Shown here: piece by piece, positions 1 to 11,218 of the stretch
Layout of the letters: the number at the start of each line of letters is the position of its first letter
Numbering within the stretch: the stretch's first letter is position 1
Source: Paracyclopina nana
Taxonomy: Eukaryota > Arthropoda > Copepoda > Cyclopoida > Cyclopettidae
Assembly: GCA_019096065.1 (NCBI GenBank)
Contig: JAGUCH010000003.1
Location: forward strand, 5,332,001-5,396,000
Length of the DNA: 64,000 nucleotides
Direction: 5' to 3'
The notes under the pieces: model-generated
The model's database searches: none
Seen by the model: the letters and a program-made list of their open reading frames with translations, nothing else
Told to the model about the DNA's origin: nothing
Position numbers and translations under genes: made by a program

Positions 1-3000
1 TGACGTCTGCATGCTCCGGCTGTTCGACTCCTTCGGCGAGTCCGCGCCCCAATTGGTGTTCCACCTTTATGTCATGATTGTCAAGTCGCATTGGTCGACG
101 GAGCAGGCGGCGTGGACGGGGATGTCAGCCGTGGCCTCCATGGTCTCCTTGGGATGGGGCGTGGCTGCCTACAGCTCCGCCATGCGCATGATCCGCGAGG
201 ACAAGAGCAAAATGACTTGGACCGGCATGATCTTGCAGACAATGTGGCGGTTCGGCATGCTCACCGCTCGCATTGTGGCCATGGTGGTCCTCACTCTGGC
301 CCTCAACCAATGGGCCTTGATCATACTATGTAAGTACACTTACCGACAAGTAATTCCGGCATGAGAGCTCCATTAATGTGACGTTTGCGCAGTTGTGCAC
401 TGGATGTTCATGACCGCCTGGGTGATCTACCAGGACACCGATTTTTGCGCCAGTCAGTGGGAAGAGAGGCTGTACAACGCCATTGTTGGGGTCATCTACT
501 GCTTCTGCTTCTTCAACCTCAAAGAGGGAAAGTCCCGCTATCGAGCATCCGTCTTCTACTTGGTCATCATCATAGAAAACATGGCCTTCCTGGCCATCTA
601 CTTCTACACGGAGGACCTCGACGACCCTTTCGCCTTTTGGCTCGTGACCTCCGCTTTTGCCATAGTCATGGCCTCCATGACCATCGGCATGAGCTCCATG
701 CTGCTGTACTACAGATTTTTCCACCCGGCCGGACCCATAAGGCCCTGCGTGGGCGACTCGGTGGATTTCAAGAGTGACTTGGACGAACTCAAACGGGCCG
801 GCGCGTTGAACTCTCCGGACAAAAATAACGTCACCGGTCCGGACTTTGTTGTGATTAGCGAAGAAGACGGAACAACGATCGCGACCAACAACCGTAGAAA
901 AGTCACCTACTCGAGGTCGTTCAAAAGTGCTTGTCCTCCAAGCAAGAGGTCCCGTGAACCCAGCACAGTCTCGCAAACCAACCTCAGTCCAGAAGTGGAG
1001 TTTGCAGCCCAGGTGGCGGCCATATCACCCATCATGTCAAATCGAAATTACCGCGAACGTGCCATAGACTGCGGCTCCCCCATCCAGCTTGAAATGCGCA
1101 TCGATTCGGCTTATGGAACTGACTCCAATAGGACTGGATCCCCGATGGTGCAGAAAGGCCCGGACTCTAGCCACACCTCGACGAGCACAGGCTCATCTGT
1201 GGCCTTCAACAATGATACCTACATGAATTGCAACAATGAGAAGCAGTCCACGTCCAAAGCAACTTCGAAGAGTGATGATAACACTTACATGTCAGTCCAT
1301 GTCGATCAAGATGCCAATAGCAAAATGCTGCTCAAGAGGTCGCCAGTTGTGAGAGATGTCACCTCGGGATTCGCTCAAATCTCCTCCACTGTGCAGCTCA
1401 TGAAGCGCAAAATGACCATACTGGTGCCAGCCAACCTGGAGAAGACCATCTCCTTGGAAGCCTTGAATCCCTATCCTAACAGGGAGAACTCTGCCACGAA
1501 TGTCAGCAATCACGACTACGAGAACTTGGCCTTGATCAACATCAATCGCAATCCGCCCCTCACCAAGAATGCTGTCAGCCATTGGAGGACTTACTCCAAC
1601 ATGGCAGATGATGTGCACGACGAGTCTTGCGCGTATGAACGGCAAAAGTACTATGACATCTATCCCCTCTCAAGGGAGCTCAAGGAGAAACTCTACAGAA
1701 GCTTGACACCACTATCGACTGCTGCCACAGTGGCCTCGGACTCTGTGAATGGCTCTGATGCCACGTACGAGCCCATTGAAAACTATGATAACTATGCCCC
1801 TGTGACTCTCATTCACCATGATGGCTCCAAATTGAGCACCAGGACAATCACCTCAATTGACAGTCTCAAAGAAGTGATCCAGAAGCACGAAAAGGTTCCT
1901 ATGGACGATCCTCAAGATCGAGCTGATCTCTACATTTTAGCTCCCATGAGACTGCTGTCTCCTATCCTGGAGGAGTCATCGGCTGACACGCATACGAGTG
2001 AAGGCCTCAACAAGTCCCTTATGACAGTCATCTCCGAGATTCTGACTCAAAAGCCATCCAGCTTTCCGGATGGTCATTTCCAGGATAGTATCGAGTCCAC
2101 CTCTTCCTTGGTGCACACCATTGAGGAGATCCGTAACAACTCCATGTGCAACTTGTACTATACAACTTCTCAGAAGGATCTGATGCCACCACCAGCGGCC
2201 AAGAGTAAGGCTGCGCCTCAGGTGCCACCCCGTAATGCTAACGTTGAATCTCGCAATGGCATTGACAAATGTCCACAAACAATAGTTGAACAGAGCGAAG
2301 AGGAGGAGTCACAAGTGAGGGAAAGGAGGAAAAAGTCTCCTCTGTACACTTCTGTTGGCAGCAGGAAAAACCTGCTTGAATTGGCTGGAACAACCAATCA
2401 CATTTTGAACACTCCCAAAAAGGTCACTTTGGACCCTTCCAAACTGGAGTTTGACCTCTCCAGCTTGAAGCCTTTTGAAAACTCGCATAGTCTGTCCCCA
2501 AGTGCCAAATATGATACACCCACTCCCCCACTCAAGAATAATCAGTTCGTAAGAAATGCATACAGGCCTGCCAGAAGGAAATTCTCTATTTTGAGAGACA
2601 GGTTTGAGCTGCCGCCGAATTCGCCCACAAATCCCAAGCCAAAGGCCAAGCAAATGATCCAGGCAAAAAGTAACAACGACCTATACGAGAACATCTCGGA
2701 TGACTTCCTCGCTCTTCGATCCAACAGCCTTCGTGAAAAGGCTCTTGGCAAATGTCAGTCAGTGCCATCCATTGTGAATACTGCAGATCAACTCCTGAAG
2801 GCAGACCAACAGTATGGCGATAATTTCCATCTGCAAAAGAGGAACCAGTGGTCAACAGCTTCCTACCAAAGGCCAGAACGAAGCAGTGCCAACATAGTGG
2901 GCCTGCAGGAGAGAAACAGAAATGCCCGCAGGTCGATGTCAATCCTCGATGATTATGACAAGGAGAACTTCCATCCAGGATTGATGCAAAAGCCATGCAT

Positions 3001-3139
3001 GAAGCAACAGGAGCTACCTCCCCCGGTGTTAAGACCCAAGCTTAGGTCAATCGAGGTCATGCGAGGCTCTCCAAAAGCATACCGGTTATCAACAGGAGCT
3101 TCATTATCGCCCCAAGCAAAAATATTCTCCCGACGGTGA
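1..3139 (+). CDS. XK-related protein (phospholipid scramblase family), 5' partial
   Basis: The left part of this gene lies outside the window. Visible exons are 2-329 and 393-3139, joined by a 63-nt GT-AG intron; about 1,024 residues can be read. The first ~220 residues are the C-terminal half of an XK/XKR membrane domain. The motif MLRLFDSFGESAPQLVFHLY is typical of XKR4/6/7-type proteins, and several hydrophobic segments follow. Family members act at the plasma membrane, and some scramble phosphatidylserine during apoptosis. The odd part is the cytoplasmic tail of about 800 residues, hydrophilic and Ser/Pro-rich, much longer than in vertebrate XKRs. It carries repeated Tyr motifs (TYMN, TYMS, DYENL, YEPI, LYENI) and a PQVPPR proline motif. 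It converges with UGDH, 332 bp stop to stop. The family call is firm; the tail's role is unknown. Confidence 0.9.
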
Positions 3140-3471
3140 TGCCAGTTATCATTCTATAGTTAGTATCTGTAACTTACTTTTACAAAAAAATATAGCCAAT
3201 TTGAATTGATCCAAATCCAACCACAGAAATTGGAGAGAAACATTATAATACCTAGATATTAACTTCTTTCATTTTATTATCTTCTGCAAAAAGGGTCATT
3301 TTCAAGTATCCATGAAATGTAATTGTTCTATTTGAACATAAGAAATATGTTTGCGTCGGAACGGACAAAAAATCAACAACACATGGAATTTTCTTACTTG
3401 CATGTAGAAGGGTAAAAATACGTTGGTTGGCAAAAATAACGAAAGCTTAAAATAGCAAATGCACCATGAAC
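3140..3471. other. Intergenic, tail-to-tail spacer
   Basis: AT-rich DNA between the stop of the XK-related gene and the stop of UGDH. It must hold both 3' UTRs. I see no coding potential and no repeat in it. Confidence 0.7.
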
Positions 3472-5082
3472 TTAGTGTCCGTTGAGCGAAACGCATTGCT
3501 GCAAGTTTTTCCCTATGGTTTCAACGTGGAATCCTAACTCAATCAGCCTACCATGATCTAATATTTTTCGGCCATCAAAAATAAATGCAGGCTTTTCCAT
3601 CACCTCATACAACTTTGAGTAGTCCAAGCCTTTGAACTCGTCCCACTCCGTGCAAATGACAATAGCATGGGCCCCCTGTGCAGCCTCCATTGCCGAGGAC
3701 GCAACGTGCACAAATCTGGGCTGATAGCCATTGAAGTTATGCCGAGGAGACCCCTGACCACTTGAGCAGGAGCTTGAATTGTTCGAGACAATTTTGGAAG
3801 CAGAGACGGCTTTTACCTTGGCTTCGTCGTTGCAAGAAGTTATAACAGAGAAGTTGGACTTTTCAAGCTGGCCAAAGTCCGTCGTTATCTGCTCGAATGA
3901 TACCTTTGGATCATAAATGGACAGGTTTGCGCCCTCGTCAAGCAGATGCTGGCAGACATAAATGGCAGGAGACTCGCGGGTGTCACCAGTGTCCTTCTTG
4001 AAAGCAAATCCATAAATGGCAATTTTCTTGTCCGTGATAGTGTTGAAGAGAGCCTTCACAATCTTCTTGGCAAATCTGGACTTTTGATAGTCGTTCATAT
4101 CTACCACCCCTTGCCAGTAGGCGGCAACTTCGTGCAAGTTGAGCTCTTCACATATGTACACCAAGTTCAGGATGTCTTTTTGAAAGCACGAGCCCCCAAA
4201 GCCGACGCTGGCCTGAAGAAATTTGGGACCAATTCGGGAGTCCATTCCAATTGCCGTTGCCACTTGGCTAACATCAGCTCCGGTGGCCTCGCAAACAGCC
4301 GATATTGAATTGATGCTAGAAATCCTCTGAGCCAAAAATGCATTGGCAGTCAGCTTGGACAGCTCCGAAGACCACGTGTTCATTGTAACTATTTTCTCTA
4401 AGGAAACAGAATATACGTAGCCATTAATTTTTTTTTCAACTTTTCACATTCTACACTGACCTTTAGAGAGCCAATGCTGGTAAACTTCTGCGAGACTTTC
4501 AATTGCTGCGAGGCCAGCTTCAGTCTGCTCACCTCCAATGAGAACCCTATCGGCATTGATCAGGTCATTGATGGCAGTTCCTTCAGCCAGAAACTCAGGG
4601 TTGGAGAGGACTTGAAAGTTGACCCCAGTCCGCCGCTTTGAGTTAAGAATGGCTTTAATGCTAGCCGCTGCCTTGACAGGCACAGTTGATTTCTCGACCA
4701 CAATTTTGGTTCCACTAGTGACAGTTGCAGCAATGTCACGAGCAGCTCCTTCAACGTACTTCAAATTGGGAGCTTTCCCTTTTCCAGTTCCAAATGTCTT
4801 TGTGGGCGTGTTGACACAAATAAAAATCAGTTCAGCTTCAAGTATAGCTTTTGTGACATCCGTGGAGAAAAAAAGATTCCGGCCGCGACATTGCTTAACA
4901 ACTTCGTCAAGCCCTGGCTCATACACTGGCAGCTTTTCCGAGTTCCATTCCAGGATTCTTTGCTCAGACTTATCAACAACTGTCACTTGAATGTCAGGGC
5001 ATTTCCACGCAATAACTGAACAAGTTGGTCCTCCAACATAACCAGCTCCAAGGCAGCAAATTTTCGTGATTTTTCCCATCAT
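3472..5082 (-). CDS. Ugdh: UDP-glucose 6-dehydrogenase (sugarless)
   Basis: Cytosolic NAD-dependent enzyme that oxidises UDP-glucose to UDP-glucuronate, the precursor of glycosaminoglycans. Exons on the minus strand are 5082-4461 and 4397-3472, giving 515 aa (human 494). The N-terminal Rossmann motif GAGYVGGPT, the [11 protein letters not shown] stretch, the central [10 protein letters not shown] helix and the catalytic-Cys motif [12 protein letters not shown] are all present. The C-terminal domain keeps [13 protein letters not shown] and [10 protein letters not shown] Ser-rich stretch of about 45 residues before the last domain (around 3680-3820) is longer than in fly and human. Part of it, 3754-3816 (63 nt), begins GTAAAA and ends CAG with no stop, so it could be a spliced or retained intron. 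The start may be either of two adjacent ATGs. Confidence 0.96.
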
Positions 5083-5959
5083 GATGTTGTAGTTGATGTT
5101 TGATTACTAAGTTGACGTCAACTGAATCTGCAAGTTCCGTTATGGGTAAATAGTTTGTAGATACTATAAATTGAGGTCGATTTCTACTGATAAGTTTGCG
5201 TACGAGTAGCGCATTTAAGGAATGCATCATGCAGACTATGCATGCCTTATCGTGTGTCATATTTCAAGGTAATATGGCAATTAGATCAGTCTCAAAAAAT
5301 GAAACTGATCCAGGATTAACACTTGTTTGATTTTCACCTTGCTTGCATGCATGATGATGATGCACACAACACAGCGATAAAAAAATCTTTCTTTTAGGCC
5401 TATATTTGTTAACTCTTCAATTCGAAAAATCATTTCGTTATACGTTCGGTCTTACCAATTTATGATCAAATGCAAGATGGAACCCAATAAATCATACGAG
5501 CACAAAGGTGTGACCTACAAGTGAGAAGTGAATGAAGAGTCTACAAAGTGGGTTACCTGTCAGATTGGAGCAGCTACTTTCCTATGATCTGTTCTGAATA
5601 AGCTCCATAGTAATTGGTGAAACTTGCACCACAGACAAGCAGGCTGATCTTTTTAGGGCTTAGCGGAAGACGCTTGTTCTTGCGAGTCTAACTAAAAGGC
5701 CGCCTTGTCAATTTATTTTTTGAATTGAGTGCACAATTCTTGATAGTGGAAAAAGAAACGTCTCAGAATGAAAGTATTGTGTTCAGAAATTCGCGAATGT
5801 AACGTAGTTACCAAACATTATAAAATGGAAGGTGTTGAGTTTTAGCAAAAAAAGCCAATTTGGTTTCAAACTGAATTCACTTATCTGGTACCTTCTCAAA
5901 TGAAAACATAAACAAAACCGATCTTAAAAAATCCGCGAAAATATCAAAAGAAAGCAAAA
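5083..5959. other. Intergenic between divergent UGDH and ORC4
   Basis: 877 bp that should hold both promoters and 5' UTRs. It contains a short run of ATG/CATG repeats near 5345-5365. I see no ORF of interest and no recognisable TATA box. Confidence 0.6.
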
Positions 5960-7220
5960 ATGAAGGAGGCCGTCATGTGGAACATCTGTTCTCCGGAATT
6001 GTTCGGGTATGAGCACCAATTCAGTCTGCTGTATGGTAAGCAATAGATCATCACACTTTAAAAGTCATTGAAACTTAATCCTTTATCATGTTTTAGATTT
6101 AATCATTCAAACTGTGAATACAGGGAGGTCCAACTCTGTTTTATTATTGGGACCTAGGGGCTCTGGAAAGTCCCTATTAGTGAGCAAGGTGTTGACCAAA
6201 GCCAGATTTGACTCTAAAGTATTAATGAAAGATGGCGTAATCGTTTACTTGCATGGCCTTTTGGAAACGAACGATAAACTGGCCCTCAAGACAATTACAA
6301 AAGAACTCGATTTAGAAAATGTCCAAGGTGACCGTGTGTTTGGATCTTTCGCTGAGCACCTCGAGTTCCTTTTGTCCAGCCTCAGATCTGGTGACCGAAA
6401 CTCAAAGCCTATTGTATTCGTCCTTGAAGAATTCCACTTGTTTTGTGCTCACCATAACCAAACTTTGCTTTATAACTTGTTTGATGTTGCCCAATCGAAT
6501 GGAACTCCAATGGTGGTCATCGGAATATCTCCAGAGTTGGACGTTCTAGAGAGTCTAGAAAAAAGAGTACGCTCCAGGTTCAATCATCGACAAATTGACA
6601 TGTTCCCTCCTCTGACGTTCGATGAATACTCGAGCATTATCCAAAAAATCTTAACACCAAAAAAAGCTGACATGCCGTGGGCCAAGAAAATCGATCAACT
6701 GGTTAAGAGTCATGAGTTGCGAAGCACCCTTGAGCAAATGTATCACGCTAATAGGTCCATCGCCTATGCGAAGCAAATTTTGGCCCTGGCTTTTATGGAT
6801 ATCAGTGATGAGATGGATATAGCAAACAGCATAAAGAAAGCATTTGTGGAACAATCAAAGTTATCTGGAGAACCTCCCATTCTTGCTGGATTGACTCTAA
6901 TCGAGACCTGCATTCTCGTTGCTATCAAGCATATTCAAGTTATTTACGATGGACAGCCTTTCAATTTTGAGATGGCCTTCCACGAATTTGACAAATTTGT
7001 CTCCACGAAAGCAAAAATTCTCAAAACAGATCGAGCCTTGGTAATGAAGGCGTGGGAAACCTTGATTGATTTGGAAATCATCACGCCCGTTGACCGCGGA
7101 ACAAAGATCCAGAAGGAGTTTAAGCTGCACACCCTGCAAGTCTTCCCAGAAGCCATAGAGCAAAGCCTTGAAAATGTTCCTCAAAACGTACGAGAATGGG
7201 CGAATTCTGGAGGGCTCTAA
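5960..7220 (+). CDS. Orc4: Origin recognition complex subunit 4
   Basis: AAA+ subunit of the nuclear ORC that marks replication origins. A short first exon (5960-6035, about 25 codons, containing ELFGYEHQFSLLYD) is joined across a 61-nt intron to 6097-7220, giving 399 aa (human 436). The protein aligns end to end with human ORC4: Walker A GPRGSGKS at residues 44-51, Walker B region VFVLEEFHLF near 131-140, and the arginine-finger motif RVRSRFNHR. The C-terminal winged-helix region keeps CILVAIKHIQVIYDGQPFNF. The Walker B core reads LEEF where human has LDEF, so the first acidic residue is Glu. ORC4 in animals contributes its arginine finger to ORC1, so this change may be tolerated. Identity is certain. 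Confidence 0.97.
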
Positions 7221-7635
7221 AGATTCGTGGATTGATTCATGATGCTTAGCGAATATTCGTTTGCTTTATGGAAGTAACAAAACTGATAGGAGGACCAAAG
7301 GAGAGTGTGCATAGAATGGACCTAAACTTTAAGCCAACATTGTAGTTAGTTCATTTTAAATAGAATATGCTTGATGATATTTGTCTGTACATTATATAGT
7401 TTCTGCTTATTTTAAGTTGCTTTACATTGTTTTACATAGCCTTAAAGGATTTTATGAAACTATGCAGATTGATTATGTTCATTTCAATGCTGATTCATTA
7501 TCATACTCATCAAGGCTTGCCCCCAACAACAACCAAAAAATCATGAAAATTACACGCGATTGGAACTTATTTAATGCTCAGCCCTCTCAGCTATTAGTTA
7601 TACTAATTTAATGGATATGTATTTTTATTTACATC

Positions 7636-7659
7636 CAGAGTTGTGAATTAACAACTCTG
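7636..7659. repeat. Perfect 9-bp inverted repeat
   Basis: CAGAGTTGT, a 6-nt loop, then ACAACTCTG. It could form a hairpin. No family or function is recognised. Confidence 0.5.
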
Positions 7660-8873
7660 TTTACATCGAGAGGGTGCATTCACGCGAGATGACCTCTCCA
7701 TAAGCTATTACAAAAAGTAATTCTCAAAAGACCGCTTATTGATTGTACAAAAAAATGGGTCTTAGACAAATATCAGAAAGTAAACCAACAAGTAAGCAAA
7801 AAGTAGGCTACGCGTAGAGCCCTGTAGCTTTAGCTACGCGCATGTGTCCAGCTCCAAGAAAAAAGCCCAAAGTTTTGATCAATGTAGCTGTCTTAATTGC
7901 CTCATATACTATGATGTCCCATTATTGTTGCTCAATGACCAAAGACATTAATTCTATATACACTTCTCTGACAATGACCTATAAACCTTTACCAGAATCT
8001 AGTCAAATGCCCTGCAAGATTGGCCTCTGCTCTATGTCACATTTATTTCTCACAGCATTGTGTCACATAGCATATTGGCCCATAGCGTATTGAAACATTG
8101 GTCCTTTTTTCAGTCAGTAAATGTTATTTAGCCATTCTAAATTATTGACTCTGGAACATATTTTAATATGAACCTAGTATATAAAATATTTTTAAAAAAC
8201 GGTCTAGCAAAAACGTTAAATTCAGTGCTCGAAAAGCGAAATGTCTTCAAACGGACCTCAAGTGAGAGCCTGAAAACCGACACGGCACCAGAGCAGTTTT
8301 TGAACACGCTCTGGAGGGTGCTACTGAAGGATACTCTGAAGGGGAATGTCAGTTAAGAAATGGCATCTTGAGTAAAAATCATAAGGACTTGCGTTACAAC
8401 GATACCCAACATTTAATTTTTGTAAGCTCCTTTTCCCTCATTTCTGATTACTACCTTAATTTGAAGCACGCGACCACTAGGAAGCATTAGAATAAATTAC
8501 AATTTGAAAATTCTGTATTGTCTCCGCAATTTTTACACTATTACTTTCTCTCCCTATCAGCATTTTTTAGTCATTGTTATGGAACGAGGATAATACCATA
8601 TCTAAAAAAATAGTTTCCAAATTCTACAATTTATTTTTTTAAATCGGTATGGCATTTCGATTTCTGTTATTCTATCCATTACGACATAATAGAAATAGTT
8701 GTTAGCATAGGGTTGTCCAAAATCAAATAATCTAATTCGAAATTAATATATAAGCCTTTATACATAAAAATCAAATAATCGTGCACAGAAGGGTCGTTCA
8801 TAATAAAAAAGTCGCTATTTAATTGAAATCGTAGCAAAAAAGGCCATTAGTTATTTATCTCTAGATTAATCAC

Positions 8874-9240
8874 TAAGACCTAAAATAGGGGTATGTTTTA
8901 GGATCTAAAATCGTTGTGGGTTCTAAAGCCGACACTTTTTTCTCTGGGTCATAAGATCTAAAGGTTTTGATGTTAAAGCCTATTAGATAAAATATTAGAT
9001 ATTGGATGAAAAGCCATTACAATATAAACAGGTAGTTTGGAAAGCTAATGATTTGGGCTGAAAGGTGCTGAAAACTTCAACTGCTTGTTGCTTTCTGGTT
9101 ATGCAGTGTTAGATCTTAAAGTCCTGTTCTTAAGGTCTAAAAACCCAGATAAAACTTGAACTACTCTTCAGCTTACATCTTGGTACCTAGATCAAAAAAT
9201 TTAAGACCCACCAATATTTTAGGTCCTAATTTTCTATTTA
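8874..9240. repeat. Degenerate GATCTAAA-type word cluster
   Basis: About eight variants of the word RG(A/G)TCTAAA (for example GGATCTAAAATC, AAGATCTAAAGG, AAGGTCTAAAAACC) are scattered over 370 bp in both orientations, with irregular spacing. It may be an old decayed minisatellite or an element remnant. It could also be chance in AT-rich DNA. Confidence 0.35.
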
Positions 9241-9419
9241 AAAGCTCTAGAAAGTTCGAGTGGTAAGTGTCACTTTTTGTGATGCTCTCTTTCCGAGTTT
9301 TTATCAGCTTTAACAACTAAGGTATGCGGACATCTCCTCTTCTCATTGAGGAGGCCAAGAGGAAAAGCATCATTGAACTCCTGTAGCTATAATTAGTGGC
9401 AGAGTGGCAACATTTCAGA

Positions 9420-10262
9420 ATGATCGGTAAAGTTAGTGAAGCTGTTGTTGGAAGCATCTATGCATTAGCCATCGTTTTGGGTTTAATCATTGCTTCTTTA
9501 ATATGGCGCTACTTGTCCAGGAAAGCCCTTGGAATGCAGACTGTGATGGATTCAATGATAAAAGATTACCTAATTACATCCCTTTTGTCAGCTATCTCAT
9601 CTTATGTAGTAATGAACCGAGTGGGACCATTTGAAATGTATCCAAGCACTGCTGCAATTGCATTCTTCCTTCAATTCTTGTTCGCCCAAGTATATTTTTC
9701 CCAAATCTTCCTTACTGTCTTTGTCAGATTTATGAGCATTTTCCATGGAGAAATCATGAATGATTTTAATGATGACACTGTCATTATGTTTTGCAGATTT
9801 ATCAATGGTTTTATTTCATTCATTCTCTCAAGTTATGAATTTATTGTTCACGATTTTGAACACTCCACGATGTATGGATACTTAACAGGAATACCAAACG
9901 ATCAGAGGTTCCCTTCTAATACAATTAAAGTAATGGTTTTCTTGGTTTTCATCGCAGTAGCTTATATGCAAATTTGTATTGAAATGTCTAAAAACAAGGA
10001 AGGTATCGCGGATTTGGGCTACTCATTTTGGACTCTAAGGTCAATCGTTGTGTTAGTTGGAATGTGTGGGCTACTGGTCTTTATTTGGTTCAATGATAGA
10101 CCTATTAACGAAAATGGTGGATTTCAAACCAGGTTGAAAATACAGGTGACATTAACCATTGTAATGATTAACTTAATTCCATCCATCATGATTTTGAAGA
10201 ATCCACGGCTATCAGATTTTGCATGTAAAACGATGGTAAATGTGATATTACTTAGAGCTTGA
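9420..10262 (+). CDS. Orphan seven-transmembrane protein (GPCR-like), intronless
   Basis: A 280-aa single-exon membrane protein that I cannot assign to a family. Seven hydrophobic segments are visible at about residues 10-28, 47-65, 75-105, 120-142, 182-203, 216-234 and 243-262, so a GPCR-like layout is likely. The first loop carries RKALGMQTVMDSM before an Asp in TM2. TM3 ends VRFMSIFHGE rather than DRY. The end of TM7 and its tail reads LKNPRLSDFACKTM, which is loosely GPCR-like. There is no signal peptide. The start was chosen at the ATG at 9420. An AATAAA lies only 4 bp after the stop (10266-10271). A chemoreceptor or an orphan class A-like receptor is possible, but this is inference. Confidence 0.75.
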   Translation: MIGKVSEAVVGSIYALAIVLGLIIASLIWRYLSRKALGMQTVMDSMIKDYLITSLLSAISSYVVMNRVGPFEMYPSTAAIAFFLQFLFAQVYFSQIFLTVFVRFMSIFHGEIMNDFNDDTVIMFCRFINGFISFILSSYEFIVHDFEHSTMYGYLTGIPNDQRFPSNTIKVMVFLVFIAVAYMQICIEMSKNKEGIADLGYSFWTLRSIVVLVGMCGLLVFIWFNDRPINENGGFQTRLKIQVTLTIVMINLIPSIMILKNPRLSDFACKTMVNVILLRA

Positions 10263-10265
10263 CGT

Positions 10266-10271
10266 AATAAA
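10266..10271 (+). terminator. Poly(A) signal of the seven-TM gene
   Basis: AATAAA beginning 4 bp after the stop codon of the seven-TM gene; the 3' UTR would be very short. Confidence 0.55.
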
Positions 10272-10640
10272 AGTTGATACTTGGACGAATTTGCTAGGAT
10301 AGGATAAGTCTCATTGAAAATGTAGACAATACGTAGGGAGGCCTTGTTTTCAGCTGATCTTGTTTGGCTTACTCATGGACATCCACGCAGCAGAATCTAC
10401 CGTCTACAAGTCTACATCAACTTAAATATTGCAAGCCAGAGCTTTCTCGTCGAATACTGGAGACACCTAGTTTTGAGGATCATCGTTAAATGTACTTTAA
10501 ATAAAATCGTTGATTTATCCTTTGAAATCGCAAATGTCTAAACAATTGCTTTCCATACTATATTTGCTTTTTCGTCATCGAGCATGTTTAGTCATGATAA
10601 GTCATCACGCATTAAAGTGCATTCATGATATCCGGACCAT
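10272..10640. other. Intergenic, tail-to-tail spacer
   Basis: Space between the ends of the seven-TM gene and survivin. No coding signal or repeat is seen. Confidence 0.6.
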
Positions 10641-11218
10641 TTAAATTTTCTTCTTTCTTCTTCCCCCGCCCCGTTTATTCCTCACCACTCCGAGCTCAAC
10701 AATTTTAGCCTTTTCCTCCGCCAAATTCGACCTAAACTTTTCCTCGACATCTTTGGCTGCCTTCCGCTACGAAATTTAAAATTCGAAATGGATTGTGAAG
10801 GGAAAATGACAGTGATACTCTTACCAAAATGCAGCATTTACGTTCAGCTTCCAAGTGGAAAACATCTTCAATGGTCAAGTCTTGCGCTAGTTTTCCAAGC
10901 GAAATGAATGGACACCCTCGTCTTTTATGTTCTTCCCACGGGACATCAGTGGGTTCCCACCCATCCAGCTCTCTTCTACAATAGTAACAGCGCACTAAAT
11001 CTGGCTCACTTGAATTTCCAACCAAATAAAAACCAGCTTCTGCCATCTAAAAATGTCCAAAATGCACCAAAGAACCTGGCTAAATAAAATGTAGGACTTA
11101 CTTTCTCCGGCGTGCAACTACAATCTTCGGTAAAAGGCCAGGCATTTTGGAACGTTTCAAGTCGATATTTGTAAGCTTTGAAGTCAGAATCGTCGTCGAA
11201 CGGTCCCAAATGCATCAT
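10641..11218 (-). CDS. Survivin/deterin (BIRC5), single-BIR chromosomal passenger protein
   Basis: Exons 11218-11102, 11046-10825 and 10766-10641 encode 154 aa (human 142, fly deterin 153). Survivin targets the chromosomal passenger complex to centromeres and the midzone, and can restrain apoptosis. The BIR domain spans about residues 12-90, with FKAYKYRLETF, then CTPEKMAEAGF, then CYYCRRELDGWEPTD. A basic Lys/Glu-rich C-terminal helix follows, as in BIRC5. There is no RING domain. The zinc ligands read C-x2-C-x16-H-x4-C, because the motif is EEHKRRGC. The usual BIR spacing is H-x6-C, so two residues appear to be missing between the last two ligands. Orthology is strong from overall order and length. 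Confidence 0.93.

Larger units (their letters stand above)
7221..9419. other. Gene-poor 2.2-kb interval
   Basis: AT-rich DNA with no supportable gene. It holds a perfect 9-bp inverted repeat around a 6-nt loop at 7636-7659, a small CGCGTAG/CTACGCG inverted repeat at 7811-7840, and a loose series of (A/G)GATCTAAA-like words at about 8874-9240. Short ORFs at 7842-8093 and 8168-8356 look random. Confidence 0.6.

Noticed and set aside
7842-8356. Two small ORFs (83 and 62 codons) in the gene-poor interval
   Set aside because: AT-rich, no domain, no splice partners that make a sensible protein.
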